From the NCBI RefSeq assembly GCF_019312585.1, contig NZ_JAHWDP010000002.1, positions 516,343-580,342 of the forward strand: a stretch of 64,000 bases of DNA, given 5' to 3'. Of this stretch, positions 29,764 to 39,009 are shown one piece after another. The DNA is from Halomarinibacterium sedimenti. GTDB taxonomy: Bacteria; Bacteroidota; Bacteroidia; Flavobacteriales; Flavobacteriaceae. The notes beneath the pieces were generated by a model. That model was not told the DNA's origin. It saw only the letters and a program-made list of their open reading frames with translations, and made no database searches. The position numbers and the translations under genes were made by a program. Within the stretch, counting starts at the first letter, position 1, and every line of letters starts with the position of its first letter.

Positions 29764-30705
29764 ATGGAAAAACTCCTATTTTTATTCTGCGTTTTAAGCT
29801 TTTTAGGCTGTAAAAATCACTCTGAAGAAGTTGAAATTTCCAATGATTGGAATCATCCCTATCAAGCGATTGCTCAAAGTGGCGATACTTTATTTTCAGC
29901 AACACCAGATGAAAAACTTTCGGCTCAATACCTAGAAAAGAAAAAAGCCTTCGAGAAAGACCCAGACAGTTTAGAAAATTTGATATGGTATGGTCGCTTT
30001 CAAGCCTATACTGGAGATTATCGTAAGGCTATTGCGATTTACAGTTACGGATTGGAGCAGTTTCCTAACCAACCAAGATTGTTGCGCCACCGTGGCCACC
30101 GATATATAACAGTTCGTGAATTTGACAAAGCCATAGCCGATCTTTCTCTTGCGGCTGAACTTATAAAAGATACCGAAAACCAAATTGAAGAGGATGGCAT
30201 GCCCAACGCACAAAACATCCCTGTGAGTACTTTGCATGGGAATATTTATTACCATTTGGGATTGGCCTATTACCTAGACCGCCAATTACCTAAAGCCTTG
30301 GATGCTTTTAAATCCTGTTTATCAACCTCAAATGCTCCAGATAATGTGGTTTCGGCAACGCACTGGATTTATATGATACAAAACCGAATGGGTCGCAAAG
30401 AAGCGGGAGATAATTACCTTCGGAATATAAAACCAGGCATGAACGTAATTGAAAACACCACCTATTATCAGGCGTGTCTTTTTTACAAAGGGGAAATTCC
30501 GTTAGAGGAATTATATCCTTTCCCAACAGAAGAAAGTGCTTCAAACAGTGCCTTAAAATATGCCATTGGAAATTGGGTTTGGTATAACGGAAACCCACAA
30601 AAAGGAATGGAAATTTTTGAAGAAATCTTAAAAGGCAATGATTGGGCTTCCTTTGGCTACATCGCCGCCGAAACAGATTTAGCGAAACCGTATATCCAAA
30701 GGTAA
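29764..30705 (+). CDS. TPR-repeat lipoprotein
   Basis: Lipoprotein of 313 residues. The signal peptide carries a lipobox (LSFLGC, Cys at about 17). Tetratricopeptide-like helical pairs run from about residue 60 to 260, for example LIWYGRFQAYTGDYRKAIAIYSYGLEQFPNQPRLLRHRGHRYI and YYHLGLAYYLDRQLPKALDAFKSCL, which are protein-interaction scaffolds. No enzymatic motif is visible. It is placed 88 bases before a TonB-dependent receptor on the same strand, so it could be a partner of that receptor, but this is only positional inference. Confidence 0.85.
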   Translation: MEKLLFLFCVLSFLGCKNHSEEVEISNDWNHPYQAIAQSGDTLFSATPDEKLSAQYLEKKKAFEKDPDSLENLIWYGRFQAYTGDYRKAIAIYSYGLEQFPNQPRLLRHRGHRYITVREFDKAIADLSLAAELIKDTENQIEEDGMPNAQNIPVSTLHGNIYYHLGLAYYLDRQLPKALDAFKSCLSTSNAPDNVVSATHWIYMIQNRMGRKEAGDNYLRNIKPGMNVIENTTYYQACLFYKGEIPLEELYPFPTEESASNSALKYAIGNWVWYNGNPQKGMEIFEEILKGNDWASFGYIAAETDLAKPYIQR

Positions 30706-30793
30706 ATAGTAATAGGACACTTTATTTTTTCTCAAGATAATTTTATTCAATAAAAAAAGGTAATTTAGGTATGTAAACAAACAACCTAACATT

Positions 30794-33484
30794 ATGAAAA
30801 AAATTATTTTTGGTATGCTTTTTTGCCTTATGGGCTTCTCAGTACTTTCTCAAACTACCGTAAAAGGAGTTATTAAAGACAACAACAACATTCCTCTTTC
30901 AGGTGTGAATGTGGTAGAAAAAGGAACTTCCAATGGAGTTACAAGCGATTTTGATGGTAAGTATTCTCTTCAAGTTTCTGAAAATGCAGTGTTAGAATTT
31001 AGCTATGTAGGTTTCGAAACCCAAGAAATGGCTGTAAATGGGCAAAGTGAGATAAATGTAATTCTCACGGAAGGATTTCTGCTGGATGCAGTACAATTAG
31101 TGGGTTCACGTAGCTCCAAACGCACCGCCACGGACACCCCTGTTGCGATCGATATAATAGATGTACAAAGTGTTACAACACAAGCTGGTAAAATAGAAAT
31201 TAATGAGTTGTTACAATACGCAGCTCCTTCTTTTAATGCTAATAAACAATCTGGATCTGATGGAGCAGACCATATTGATCCTGCTTCACTGAGAGGATTA
31301 GGTCCCGATCAAACATTGGTGCTTATTAATGGTAAAAGAAGACACCAATCTTCTTTGGTTAATATCTTTGGAACAAGAGGTCGTGGTAATACGGGAACCG
31401 ATTTAAACGCAATACCAGCATCGGCTATAAAGCGTATAGAAATTTTAAGAGATGGTGCTGCTGCGCAATATGGCTCTGATGCTATTGCTGGGGTCATAAA
31501 TATTGTATTAAAAGATACCACGGATGAGGTAACAGGGTTTGTAAATTATGGTGCCTATAGTACCAATGCCGATGTAGATACTAGTGCATTTGCCGAAGAC
31601 GATTATGGAGTTTGGAATACCGATGGTTTTCGTTTAGAAACCGATACTGACGGAAATAAAATTGGATCGGATCAAAGTTTTGATGGAGGTTCTGTGAAAG
31701 CTGGTGTTAACTATGGAGTGGCATTAGGTGAAAAAGGAGGTTTTGTAAATTTCACAGGAGAATACCTAAAGAAAAATAAAACACTACGTCCTGCATTCGA
31801 TTTTAGAAAAGGATTTGGAGAAGCAGCAATTGAAGGGTTTAATTTTATGGGAAACCTTGTTCTTCCTGTTAGTGAATTTACAGAAATCTATGCCTTTGGA
31901 GGAAGAAACTATAGAGATACCGATGCCTATGCTTTTACTCGAAATGGCGGTGCTCGTGTGATTCCTTCAATTTATCCTAATGGATTTACACCAAGAATTA
32001 CCTCAAATATTATAGACAATTCTGTTTCTTTTGGGGTAAGAACCGATTTAGGAAACGAATGGAAAGCCGATATTAGTAATACTTGGGGAAAGAACAACTT
32101 TCACTATTTTATAAAAGGCACCCTCAATGCTTCCTTGGGAGCAACTTCCCCTACCGATTTTGATGCTGGTGGGCACTCGTTAAGTCAAAATTCATTTAAT
32201 GTCGATTTTTCAAAATATTTTGAAGATGTTGCCAGTGGTTTAAACCTTGCATTTGGTGCAGAATATCGTACCGAAAGATTTACCATTTTTGCTGGAGAAC
32301 CTGGCTCTTATGGCACTTTTGATGAGGATGGAATTATCATCACCAATCCAGCAACACAAACTCAGCCGGTAGATCCTATTTCTGGAGATCCTAGACCAGG
32401 AGGGTCTCAAGGATTTCCTGGGTATAGCCCAGCCAATGAAGTAGATAGAAGCAGGTCTAACGTATCCTTATATACAGATGCTGAAGTAGATATTTCGGAT
32501 GCATTTTTATTAAGTGGTGCTGTACGTTACGAAAACTATAGCGACTTTGGAAGTACGTTAAACGGTAAATTAGCTACTCGAATTAAAGCGTCTGATGATG
32601 TTAATGTGAGAGCTTCCGTAAGTACTGGTTTTAGAGCCCCATCACTCGTTCAAATTTATTACAACTTAAGATTTACCAACTTTGTTGGAGGAGAAGCCTT
32701 AGAGTCTGTATTATCGCCAAACAATAGCCCTGTAACTAGATCTTTTGGAATTGGACCGCTACAAGAAGAAACTGCCTTTAATGCTGGATTAGGAGTTACA
32801 GGAAAATTTGGAAGCTTTACGGCTACGGTAGATGGTTATTTTATAAGTATTAAAGACCGTATTGTATTAACCGGAAATTTTGATGCTACCAACATTCCAG
32901 GGGTAGAAGCTGCACAGTTTTTCGCTAACGGAGCCGATACAGAAACTTTAGGTTTGGATGTCGTTCTCTCTTATAGAACAGCCCTTGGTAATGGAACCTT
33001 TAATGCTGCATTTGTAGGGAACTTAAATGATATGGAAATTACCAAAGTAAAAAATGGAAGCTTAGACGAACAGACCTTTTTTGGAGAAAGAGACAAATAC
33101 TTTTTATTGGCTTCTGCTCCTGACAGTAAATTTGGTTTAAATCTTATGTACGCCATCGACAAATGGAATTTCGCCGTTTCTGAAACTCGCTTTAGCGAAG
33201 TACAACTTTTAGATTTTCAAATGTTTGAAGATCCTGCAGATTATGGTGGTTTTAATAACCTAGTTGCAGCAGCTACAGATACCTACGGAGCAAAATTTGT
33301 AACAGATTTAACCATTGGATATCAACTTTCAGAGGGTGTTAAGTTAAGTATTGGAAGTAACAACTTATTTAACGTTTACCCAGACCAACAAGATGACTGG
33401 ACCGAAGCAGGAGGATATTGGGATTCTGTACAAATGGGATTTGGCGGAGCCTATTACTTTGGACGTTTGGATTTCAATTTTTAA
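30794..33484 (+). CDS. TonB-dependent outer-membrane receptor
   Basis: Outer-membrane transporter of 896 residues. Signal peptide at 1-20; carboxypeptidase-regulatory beta domain at about 22-100 ([23 protein letters not shown]); plug domain at about 110-240 with the [18 protein letters not shown] and [29 protein letters not shown] signatures; then a 22-strand-type barrel ending in an aromatic residue ([10 protein letters not shown]). The plug wording is that of receptors for iron chelates, cobalamin or other scarce ligands. No SusD partner follows, so it is not a SusCD polysaccharide pair. A strong terminator follows. Ligand unknown. Confidence 0.93.
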   Translation: [896 protein letters not shown]

Positions 33485-33504
33485 AAAACTCCCCATTTAA
33501 AACT

Positions 33505-33532
33505 AAAACCCTCCTTTAGGAGGGTTTTTTTA
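33505..33532 (+). terminator. intrinsic terminator after the TonB-dependent receptor
   Basis: AACCCTCCT at 33507-33515 pairs with AGGAGGGTT at 33518-33526, followed by a T-run to 33531. It overlaps the last codon of the converging glycosyltransferase gene. Confidence 0.85.
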
Positions 33533-34741
33533 TTCAGCCTTGATTTTATGTTTTTCCTCAATCCATTTACTCATAAACTTGGTGGCTTGTAGCGATTGAT
33601 GCTGCAGAATTTGCCCCATGAAATGGGCTTGTCGATGTTGTTTCAATTGAGTTTGTAGTCGGTTTATTTTTTCAATAAAATCTTTTGAAAAATTTTCCCG
33701 TTTAAAATGCTTTGCTACCACTTGAAAGGCTTCTTTTTGCTGTTCTTTCCAGATTTTTTCTTGGGAATAAAGTGGTACCGAAGCATCCACAAACGCTGAA
33801 ACATCCTCTCTTGAAATAGCTATGGTATACATCCCTTCTGCGCCAATGGATGTAGTAACTGCAGGGGTTCCGTTTATTGCTGCATCCAATAGCTTTCCTT
33901 TTAATCCTGCGCCAAATCGTAAGGGGGCTAAACACACTTTTGCTTTTTCCATCACGGTTTTTACATTTTCGGCCCAGCCTTTTATGATAAAACCTTCCTT
34001 TTTATTATGCATTTCTAAAATATGTTTGGGGGCATACGCTCCGTAGATATGCAATTCGGCTTCGGGAAGTTGTTGTTTTATTTTGGGCCAAATATCATTT
34101 TTCAGAAAAACGACTGCATCTACATTGGGCGCATGTAGAAAATTACCTATGGAAATAAAATGCTGGCGCTCTTGAAAGGAAGGAACATTTTCTGAATTTT
34201 CTTCGAACAAAAAGGGGAGGTAGTATAGTATTCCCAAAGGAATTTGAAATGTATCCTTCAGCAGTGTCATTTCAGCTTCCGAAATGATTAACGACAAATC
34301 GCTACGTATAATGCTCGCCAATTCTCGTTTTGCCGTTTCTGAAAACAAATCGATTTCCATATTTTTTTTAAAAGCCTCTTCTCTCGCCTTTCGTAGAAAA
34401 TGTAAATCTTCTGTGTCTAAAATCCGAAGCGCATTAGGACAGTTTTCTGCCACCCGCCAACCAAATTGTTCTTCGGTGATATAGCGATCAAAAAGCACGA
34501 TGGAGGGGTTAAGTTCTGTTACAAAAGAATCAAAAGAAGCATTATTTAATAAAATAGTCCTTGTTGTAATCTCTCGATGCTGTAATGTTTCAGAATATTC
34601 TGTTTCAGAAGCCGTAGATGCAAATGTGATGGTATATCCAGCCTCTTGAAAAAGTGAAATTAATTGCATCATTCTGTTACCCGCGGCCGTGGTGCTAGGC
34701 TCAGGAAATGTATGGCCGATAATAAGAAGTTTGAATTTCAG
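33530..34741 (-). CDS. group 1 (GT4-type) glycosyltransferase with a non-ATG start
   Basis: Glycosyltransferase of the GT-B fold, about 403 residues if started at the CTG at 34739-34741. Homologues begin with a Rossmann strand and a PEP-STTAAGNRM motif. Here KFKLLIIGHTFPEP and AAGNRM are encoded upstream of the first ATG (34672), so the true start must be CTG at 34741 or ATT at 34744, as an in-frame TAG lies at 34751-34753. The donor-binding C-terminal domain has APLRFGAGLKGKLLDAAINGTPAVTT, with the family Gly-rich/Glu region. It lies directly downstream of the BNR lipoprotein gene, in the same frame. Acceptor unknown; probably surface polysaccharide. Confidence 0.75.
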   Translation of the reverse strand: MKFKLLIIGHTFPEPSTTAAGNRMMQLISLFQEAGYTITFASTASETEYSETLQHREITTRTILLNNASFDSFVTELNPSIVLFDRYITEEQFGWRVAENCPNALRILDTEDLHFLRKAREEAFKKNMEIDLFSETAKRELASIIRSDLSLIISEAEMTLLKDTFQIPLGILYYLPFLFEENSENVPSFQERQHFISIGNFLHAPNVDAVVFLKNDIWPKIKQQLPEAELHIYGAYAPKHILEMHNKKEGFIIKGWAENVKTVMEKAKVCLAPLRFGAGLKGKLLDAAINGTPAVTTSIGAEGMYTIAISREDVSAFVDASVPLYSQEKIWKEQQKEAFQVVAKHFKRENFSKDFIEKINRLQTQLKQHRQAHFMGQILQHQSLQATKFMSKWIEEKHKIKAE

Positions 34742-34750
34742 AATATAATG

Positions 34751-35977
34751 CTACAATACATTCAAAGATACGGATGCCATCTCAATTTTTGAACTTTCTT
34801 TAGCAGTAACAGTCCAAGCAACAAACAAGGTATCTCCTACTTTTTCCAATTGTGGGAAGCCGCTAGCACGTTCACGACTGGTTTTTGAAATCGTAATGGG
34901 TACTCCATTATCACCATTGGAAGAAACTTTTACCAATTGAATGACCTCATCCTCTCCTTGAGGTTCCATCCATAAAACAGCAGCTTCCGTTTCAGAAAGC
35001 ATCACTATATCTACCCTTCCTGTTGCATTGCCAGCATCTACTCGAATTGGGTTTTTATAGTTTCCTGAAAAAGCGACATTTACTTTTCCTTCATCTCCTA
35101 CGCCTGTAAACCAGGCTACCGCTGTGGAACTTTCATATGTATCAACAGCAGGACCATTGACAGGACAACCTGCTATTTTCCATTGGTCATTGCCAATAGT
35201 TATTGGTGGTAACCAATTACTATCTCGTGTCCAACGTTTCATTGAAATATCTCTTACTTCTTCTTCGCTTCTGTCCCTATAAACGACAATTAATTCATCA
35301 TTTGAACCAATTGCCGCTGCAGTATTACAGCAATCACAAACACGATCATCAAGAATTTTATCATAATCTATCGTGCCATCTTCAAATACGATGGCTCCTC
35401 GCAAATTCATAGCACTATTCCCATGTTCAGAATGATTTTCATGACCTCCTGCGGTATTTCGACCATCTAACCAGGTCACAAAAAAAGAATTAGACACATA
35501 GGGTTGTATGGAAACAAACCCGTGTTCACTTTTTGTTCCATCGTTATGTAGAATAAAATTACGTTTCCACGTTTTGGTGGAATCGTTGTAAAGATTCAAC
35601 TTAACATCGTAGGTATAGGTTCCGTCTGCCGATTTTTGAAGATAACTTGTAAGAATGTTTCCGCTATTTTCGGCAATTTGAGGGAAATCTGCCCAGTTAA
35701 CAAACCAATCGGTCCCCGAAATAATTTCTTCAGAAGGCAACCAAACCCCATCGCTATATTTTGAATAATTTAAAATGGAGAGTGAATCTTTTTTTGAAAT
35801 CCAAGAAAGAAATAGTTCCTCTCCATTACTGAATAATCGAGGCAGTGAGCTATTTTCAGCCGAAGGATTTTTTATGGAAACAACAACCTCATTTACCTTT
35901 TGGGCTGTTTCTTGCTTTTCAGAAGTTTCTTTGCAACTCCAAAAAAACACCACCGAAAAAAAGAAAAAATATTTCAT
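34751..35977 (-). CDS. lipoprotein with sialidase-like (BNR) beta-propeller and a CDCC motif
   Basis: Predicted lipoprotein of 408 residues (lipobox FFFWSC, Cys15). The mature part shows recurring DxxxxLFLSWISKKDS / SNSFFVTWLDGRN / NDELIVVYRDRS / AVAWFTGVGDEG / TLFVAWTVTA strands typical of a six-bladed exo-alpha-sialidase-like propeller. Two unusual features may bind metal: a His-rich loop GGHENHSEHG (His179, 182, 185) and the DDRVCDCCNTA motif (Cys214, 216, 217), plus Cys271 in AGCPVNGPAV. Sialidase Arg-triad residues cannot be confirmed, so sialidase activity is not claimed. It begins nine bases after the rimO stop on the same strand. Confidence 0.8.
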   Translation of the reverse strand: MKYFFFFSVVFFWSCKETSEKQETAQKVNEVVVSIKNPSAENSSLPRLFSNGEELFLSWISKKDSLSILNYSKYSDGVWLPSEEIISGTDWFVNWADFPQIAENSGNILTSYLQKSADGTYTYDVKLNLYNDSTKTWKRNFILHNDGTKSEHGFVSIQPYVSNSFFVTWLDGRNTAGGHENHSEHGNSAMNLRGAIVFEDGTIDYDKILDDRVCDCCNTAAAIGSNDELIVVYRDRSEEEVRDISMKRWTRDSNWLPPITIGNDQWKIAGCPVNGPAVDTYESSTAVAWFTGVGDEGKVNVAFSGNYKNPIRVDAGNATGRVDIVMLSETEAAVLWMEPQGEDEVIQLVKVSSNGDNGVPITISKTSRERASGFPQLEKVGDTLFVAWTVTAKESSKIEMASVSLNVL

Positions 35978-35986
35978 TATAAAATA

Positions 35987-37294
35987 CTAGCTTTTTGCGA
36001 GTTCTCCGTACAAATCAAAGTCGGAAGCATCTGTAATTTTAATTTGGAAAAAATCACCGGTTCTCAAATAACCTTCTTCTGCATTTATCAACACTTCATT
36101 ATCCACATCTGGGCTATCAAATTCAGTTCTTCCCACATAATATCCACCTTCTTTTCTATCGATAAGCACACGGAATTCCTTTCCAATTTTTTCCTGATTT
36201 AACTCCCAAGAGATCTGCGATTGAATATCCATAATTTCATTGGCACGCTCCATTTTCACTTCCTCCGGAACGTCGTCCTCCAAATTGTAAGCATGGGTAT
36301 TTTCTTCGTGGGAATACGTAAAACAACCCAAGCGTTCAAAACGCATTTCTTGAACCCACTGCTTTAAGGTTTGAAAATCTTCTTCGGTTTCGCCGGGATA
36401 TCCCACAATTAACGTAGTTCTAATAGCCATTTCTGGTACCGCTTCGCGAAATTCTTTCAGCAATTTTGTTGTTTTCTCTTGAGTTGTTCCGCGGCGCATA
36501 GATTTTAGAATACTGTCTGAAATATGCTGCAAGGGAATATCGATATAATTACAAATTTTAGGTTCGTTACGCATCACTTGCAACACTTCCATAGGAAAGC
36601 CTGTGGGAAAGGCATAATGCAAACGAATCCATTCAATACCTTCTACTTTAACAAGCTCCTTGAGTAATCTAGCTAAATCTCTCTTTTTGTATAAATCCAA
36701 CCCATAATAGGTTAAATCTTGTGCAATAAGAATAAGTTCTTTTACGCCGTTTGCAGCTAATTTTTCAGCTTCGATTACCAAATCTTCAATAGGTGTGCTT
36801 CGGTGTTTTCCTCGCATGATGGGAATGGCACAAAACGAACAGGGACGATCGCAACCTTCGGCTATTTTTAAATACGCGTAGTTTTTAGGGGTTGTGGTAA
36901 GACGTTCTCCAATAAGCTCGTGTTTGTAATCGGCACCAAGGGCTTTCAATAAACCAGGTAATTCGGTAGTTCCAAAATACTCATCAACATTTGGGATTTC
37001 TTTTTGTAAATCGGGTTTGTATCTTTCCGAAAGGCAGCCAGTCACAAATACTTTATCGACCAATCCTTCTTCTTTTTTCTGAACAAATTCCAAAATGGTA
37101 TTCACACTTTCTTCCTTTGCATTGGCGATGAATCCACAGGTATTAATCACTACAATATTGCCTTCCTCTTCGTGAACAACCTCTTTATTATTGGCACGTA
37201 GTTGCCCCATGAGCACTTCACTGTCGTAAACATTTTTGGAACAGCCCAAGGTCACTACATTGATTTTGTTCTTCTTTAAACTCTTAGTCCGCAT
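35987..37294 (-). CDS. rimO: ribosomal protein S12 methylthiotransferase
   Basis: Radical SAM enzyme that adds a methylthio group to an Asp of ribosomal protein uS12. With the ATG at 37294 it has 435 residues. The N-terminal UPF0004 domain has the Cys ligands Cys18, Cys53 and Cys87 of the auxiliary cluster. The radical SAM cluster is Cys148, Cys152, Cys155 (EGCDRPCSFCAIP). A C-terminal TRAM domain starts about residue 375. An upstream in-frame codon at 37318 would add eight residues not typical of the family. It lies in a minus-strand run with ftsY and a SET methyltransferase gene. Confidence 0.96.
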   Translation of the reverse strand: MRTKSLKKNKINVVTLGCSKNVYDSEVLMGQLRANNKEVVHEEEGNIVVINTCGFIANAKEESVNTILEFVQKKEEGLVDKVFVTGCLSERYKPDLQKEIPNVDEYFGTTELPGLLKALGADYKHELIGERLTTTPKNYAYLKIAEGCDRPCSFCAIPIMRGKHRSTPIEDLVIEAEKLAANGVKELILIAQDLTYYGLDLYKKRDLARLLKELVKVEGIEWIRLHYAFPTGFPMEVLQVMRNEPKICNYIDIPLQHISDSILKSMRRGTTQEKTTKLLKEFREAVPEMAIRTTLIVGYPGETEEDFQTLKQWVQEMRFERLGCFTYSHEENTHAYNLEDDVPEEVKMERANEIMDIQSQISWELNQEKIGKEFRVLIDRKEGGYYVGRTEFDSPDVDNEVLINAEEGYLRTGDFFQIKITDASDFDLYGELAKS

Positions 37295-37345
37295 GGATTC
37301 TTTGATTTGAAGCTGCAAAGATACTTTAAACTATGGAAAGGAAAC

Positions 37346-37933
37346 CTATTTAGGCTTGTAATACAATTCTAAAATGGATGCAAGTGGTTTTTTACCTAAT
37401 AAAACTGCATCTATTTCTTTTTGAACACTTTTAGGAAGTAAGGGTGCTAATGGTTGAGGCACTTTGGGGATTTTTGGAAAATTCTCTTCCAATTTTTTAT
37501 CCCACTCTGGATAGTATTTTTCTAAATCGTCTGGATAAACCATTTTACGTTTAGTCCCTTCGTCTGCAGCTTTAAACGGCATAGAAATATTTAAATAGCC
37601 GTAATCATCGGTAAGTTGTTCGCCCGGATGAATATCTCTAATGGCTATTTCAAAATCGTAGGCCGTGGAAAGACAATTGGATTTAAAACTATGATTTACA
37701 AATCGTCCATGATCCCAGCAAAGCACAAAGTTCCCGCTGCTATTTCGAAAGCTATATGTTTCTAAGATATCTTGGTACAATTCATTCATTTTCTGAAATT
37801 GCTTTGGAGTAAAAGTTCTGTCTAATTCGTCAAGTACCCAAGTAATAGTGCCCGCGGGAATAAACTGAGTGGCTACAACACCGTGACCAATTTCATCGTT
37901 GATAAAGCTCAACTCGGTATGTGGATGAATCAT
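37346..37933 (-). CDS. SET domain lysine methyltransferase-like protein
   Basis: Cytosolic protein of 195 residues with a compact SET domain over about residues 5-115. Seen: NDEIGHGVVATQFIPAGTITWVLD (first SET strand pattern), WDHGRFVNHSFKSNC with RFVNHS at 77-82, and the DIHPGEQLTDDYGYLN motif at about 101-115. These are the S-adenosylmethionine and Lys-channel motifs of SET enzymes. The post-SET Cys are absent. The tail (116-195) is charged and helical. Bacterial SET proteins methylate ribosomal or other proteins; the target here is unknown, but it lies between ftsY and rimO, both ribosome-linked. Confidence 0.85.
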   Translation of the reverse strand: MIHPHTELSFINDEIGHGVVATQFIPAGTITWVLDELDRTFTPKQFQKMNELYQDILETYSFRNSSGNFVLCWDHGRFVNHSFKSNCLSTAYDFEIAIRDIHPGEQLTDDYGYLNISMPFKAADEGTKRKMVYPDDLEKYYPEWDKKLEENFPKIPKVPQPLAPLLPKSVQKEIDAVLLGKKPLASILELYYKPK

Positions 37934-37957
37934 AAAGTGAATTAATTTTAAGCGAAG

Positions 37958-38911
37958 TTACTTAAAAAAAGAATCCACAAACTCAAACTTATTAAAAACT
38001 TGAAGGTCTTCTATTCCTTCTCCCACACCAATATATTTTACAGGAATTTGAAACTGATCGCTAATTCCAATTACCACACCCCCTTTGGCAGTTCCATCCA
38101 ATTTAGTGACTGCAAGGGAGGTCACCTCTGTGGCTGCAGTAAATTGTTTGGCTTGTTCAAATGCATTTTGTCCCGTAGAACCATCCAACACTAATAATAC
38201 ATCATGGGGTGCATTTACCACTACTTTTTGCATCACCCGTTTTACCTTAGTAAGCTCGTTCATTAAATTCACTTTATTGTGTAAACGACCAGCGGTATCA
38301 ATAATTACCACATCTGCATCTTGATTCACCGCACTTTCTAATGTATCGAAAGCAACACTTGCTGGATCACTTCCCATACTCTGTTTTACTATGGGAACAT
38401 CGGTTCTATCTGCCCAGATTTGAAGTTGATCAATCGCGGCAGCACGAAAGGTATCGGCAGCACCTAACACTACTTTTTTTCCTGCTTTTTTAAATTGATA
38501 GGCAAGTTTTCCAATGGTTGTGGTTTTTCCAACACCATTTACTCCTACCACCATAATTACATACGGTTTTTTTCCTTCAGGAATTGCAAATTCTGTCGCT
38601 TCACCTGTATTGGTTTCACTTAAAAGTCCCGCTATTTCCTCTCTTAGAATTTGATTTAATTCTTCAGTTCCCAAATACTTATCTTTAGCTACTCGAGCTT
38701 CTATACGCTCAATTACTTTTAGAGTTGTATTTACACCAACATCACTAGACACTAATACTTCTTCTAAATTATCAAGGACATCGTCATCTACTTTACTTTT
38801 ACCGGCAACAGCCTTGGAAAGTTTATCGAGGAAAGTGTTTTTAGATTTCTCTAGACCTTTATCAAGTGTTTCCTTTTTTTCTTTGGAAAATATTTTTTTA
38901 AAAAAACTCAT
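37958..38911 (-). CDS. ftsY: signal recognition particle receptor
   Basis: GTPase that receives SRP-bound ribosomes at the membrane and passes them to SecYEG. It is 317 residues, lacking the long acidic A domain of E. coli FtsY, as normal in Bacteroidota. An NG core: N-domain helices 20-100, P-loop GVNGVGKTT (123-131), DTFRAAAIDQLQ, DTAGRLHNKVNLM, TKLDGTAKGG and the GVGEGIEDLQVF end motif. An N-terminal amphipathic SFFKKIFSKEKK segment may touch the membrane. A terminator separates it from the ribosomal-protein operon upstream, so it has its own promoter. Confidence 0.97.
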   Translation of the reverse strand: MSFFKKIFSKEKKETLDKGLEKSKNTFLDKLSKAVAGKSKVDDDVLDNLEEVLVSSDVGVNTTLKVIERIEARVAKDKYLGTEELNQILREEIAGLLSETNTGEATEFAIPEGKKPYVIMVVGVNGVGKTTTIGKLAYQFKKAGKKVVLGAADTFRAAAIDQLQIWADRTDVPIVKQSMGSDPASVAFDTLESAVNQDADVVIIDTAGRLHNKVNLMNELTKVKRVMQKVVVNAPHDVLLVLDGSTGQNAFEQAKQFTAATEVTSLAVTKLDGTAKGGVVIGISDQFQIPVKYIGVGEGIEDLQVFNKFEFVDSFFK

Positions 38912-38957
38912 GTATTTGAAATGAGATTATGTTTTGTTAAAGCAATCATCAAAAATA

Positions 38958-38990
38958 CAAAAAGCCACCTTCGTAAAAAAGTGGCTTCAG
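38958..38990 (-). terminator. intrinsic terminator of the rpmB-rpmG-DUF4295 operon
   Basis: AAGCCAC at 38963-38969 pairs with GTGGCTT at 38982-38988. On the minus strand the stem is followed by five T residues. It lies about 20 bases downstream of the DUF4295 stop and ahead of ftsY. Confidence 0.75.
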
Positions 38991-39009
38991 GTATATATTG
39001 TACGGTTGA

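Noticed and set aside
30794..33484. SusC/SusD polysaccharide utilisation locus
   Set aside because: No SusD gene follows the receptor and no glycoside hydrolases lie nearby.
34751..35977. True sialidase
   Set aside because: Propeller strands are present but the Arg triad and nucleophile Tyr could not be assigned, and no sialic acid genes are nearby.
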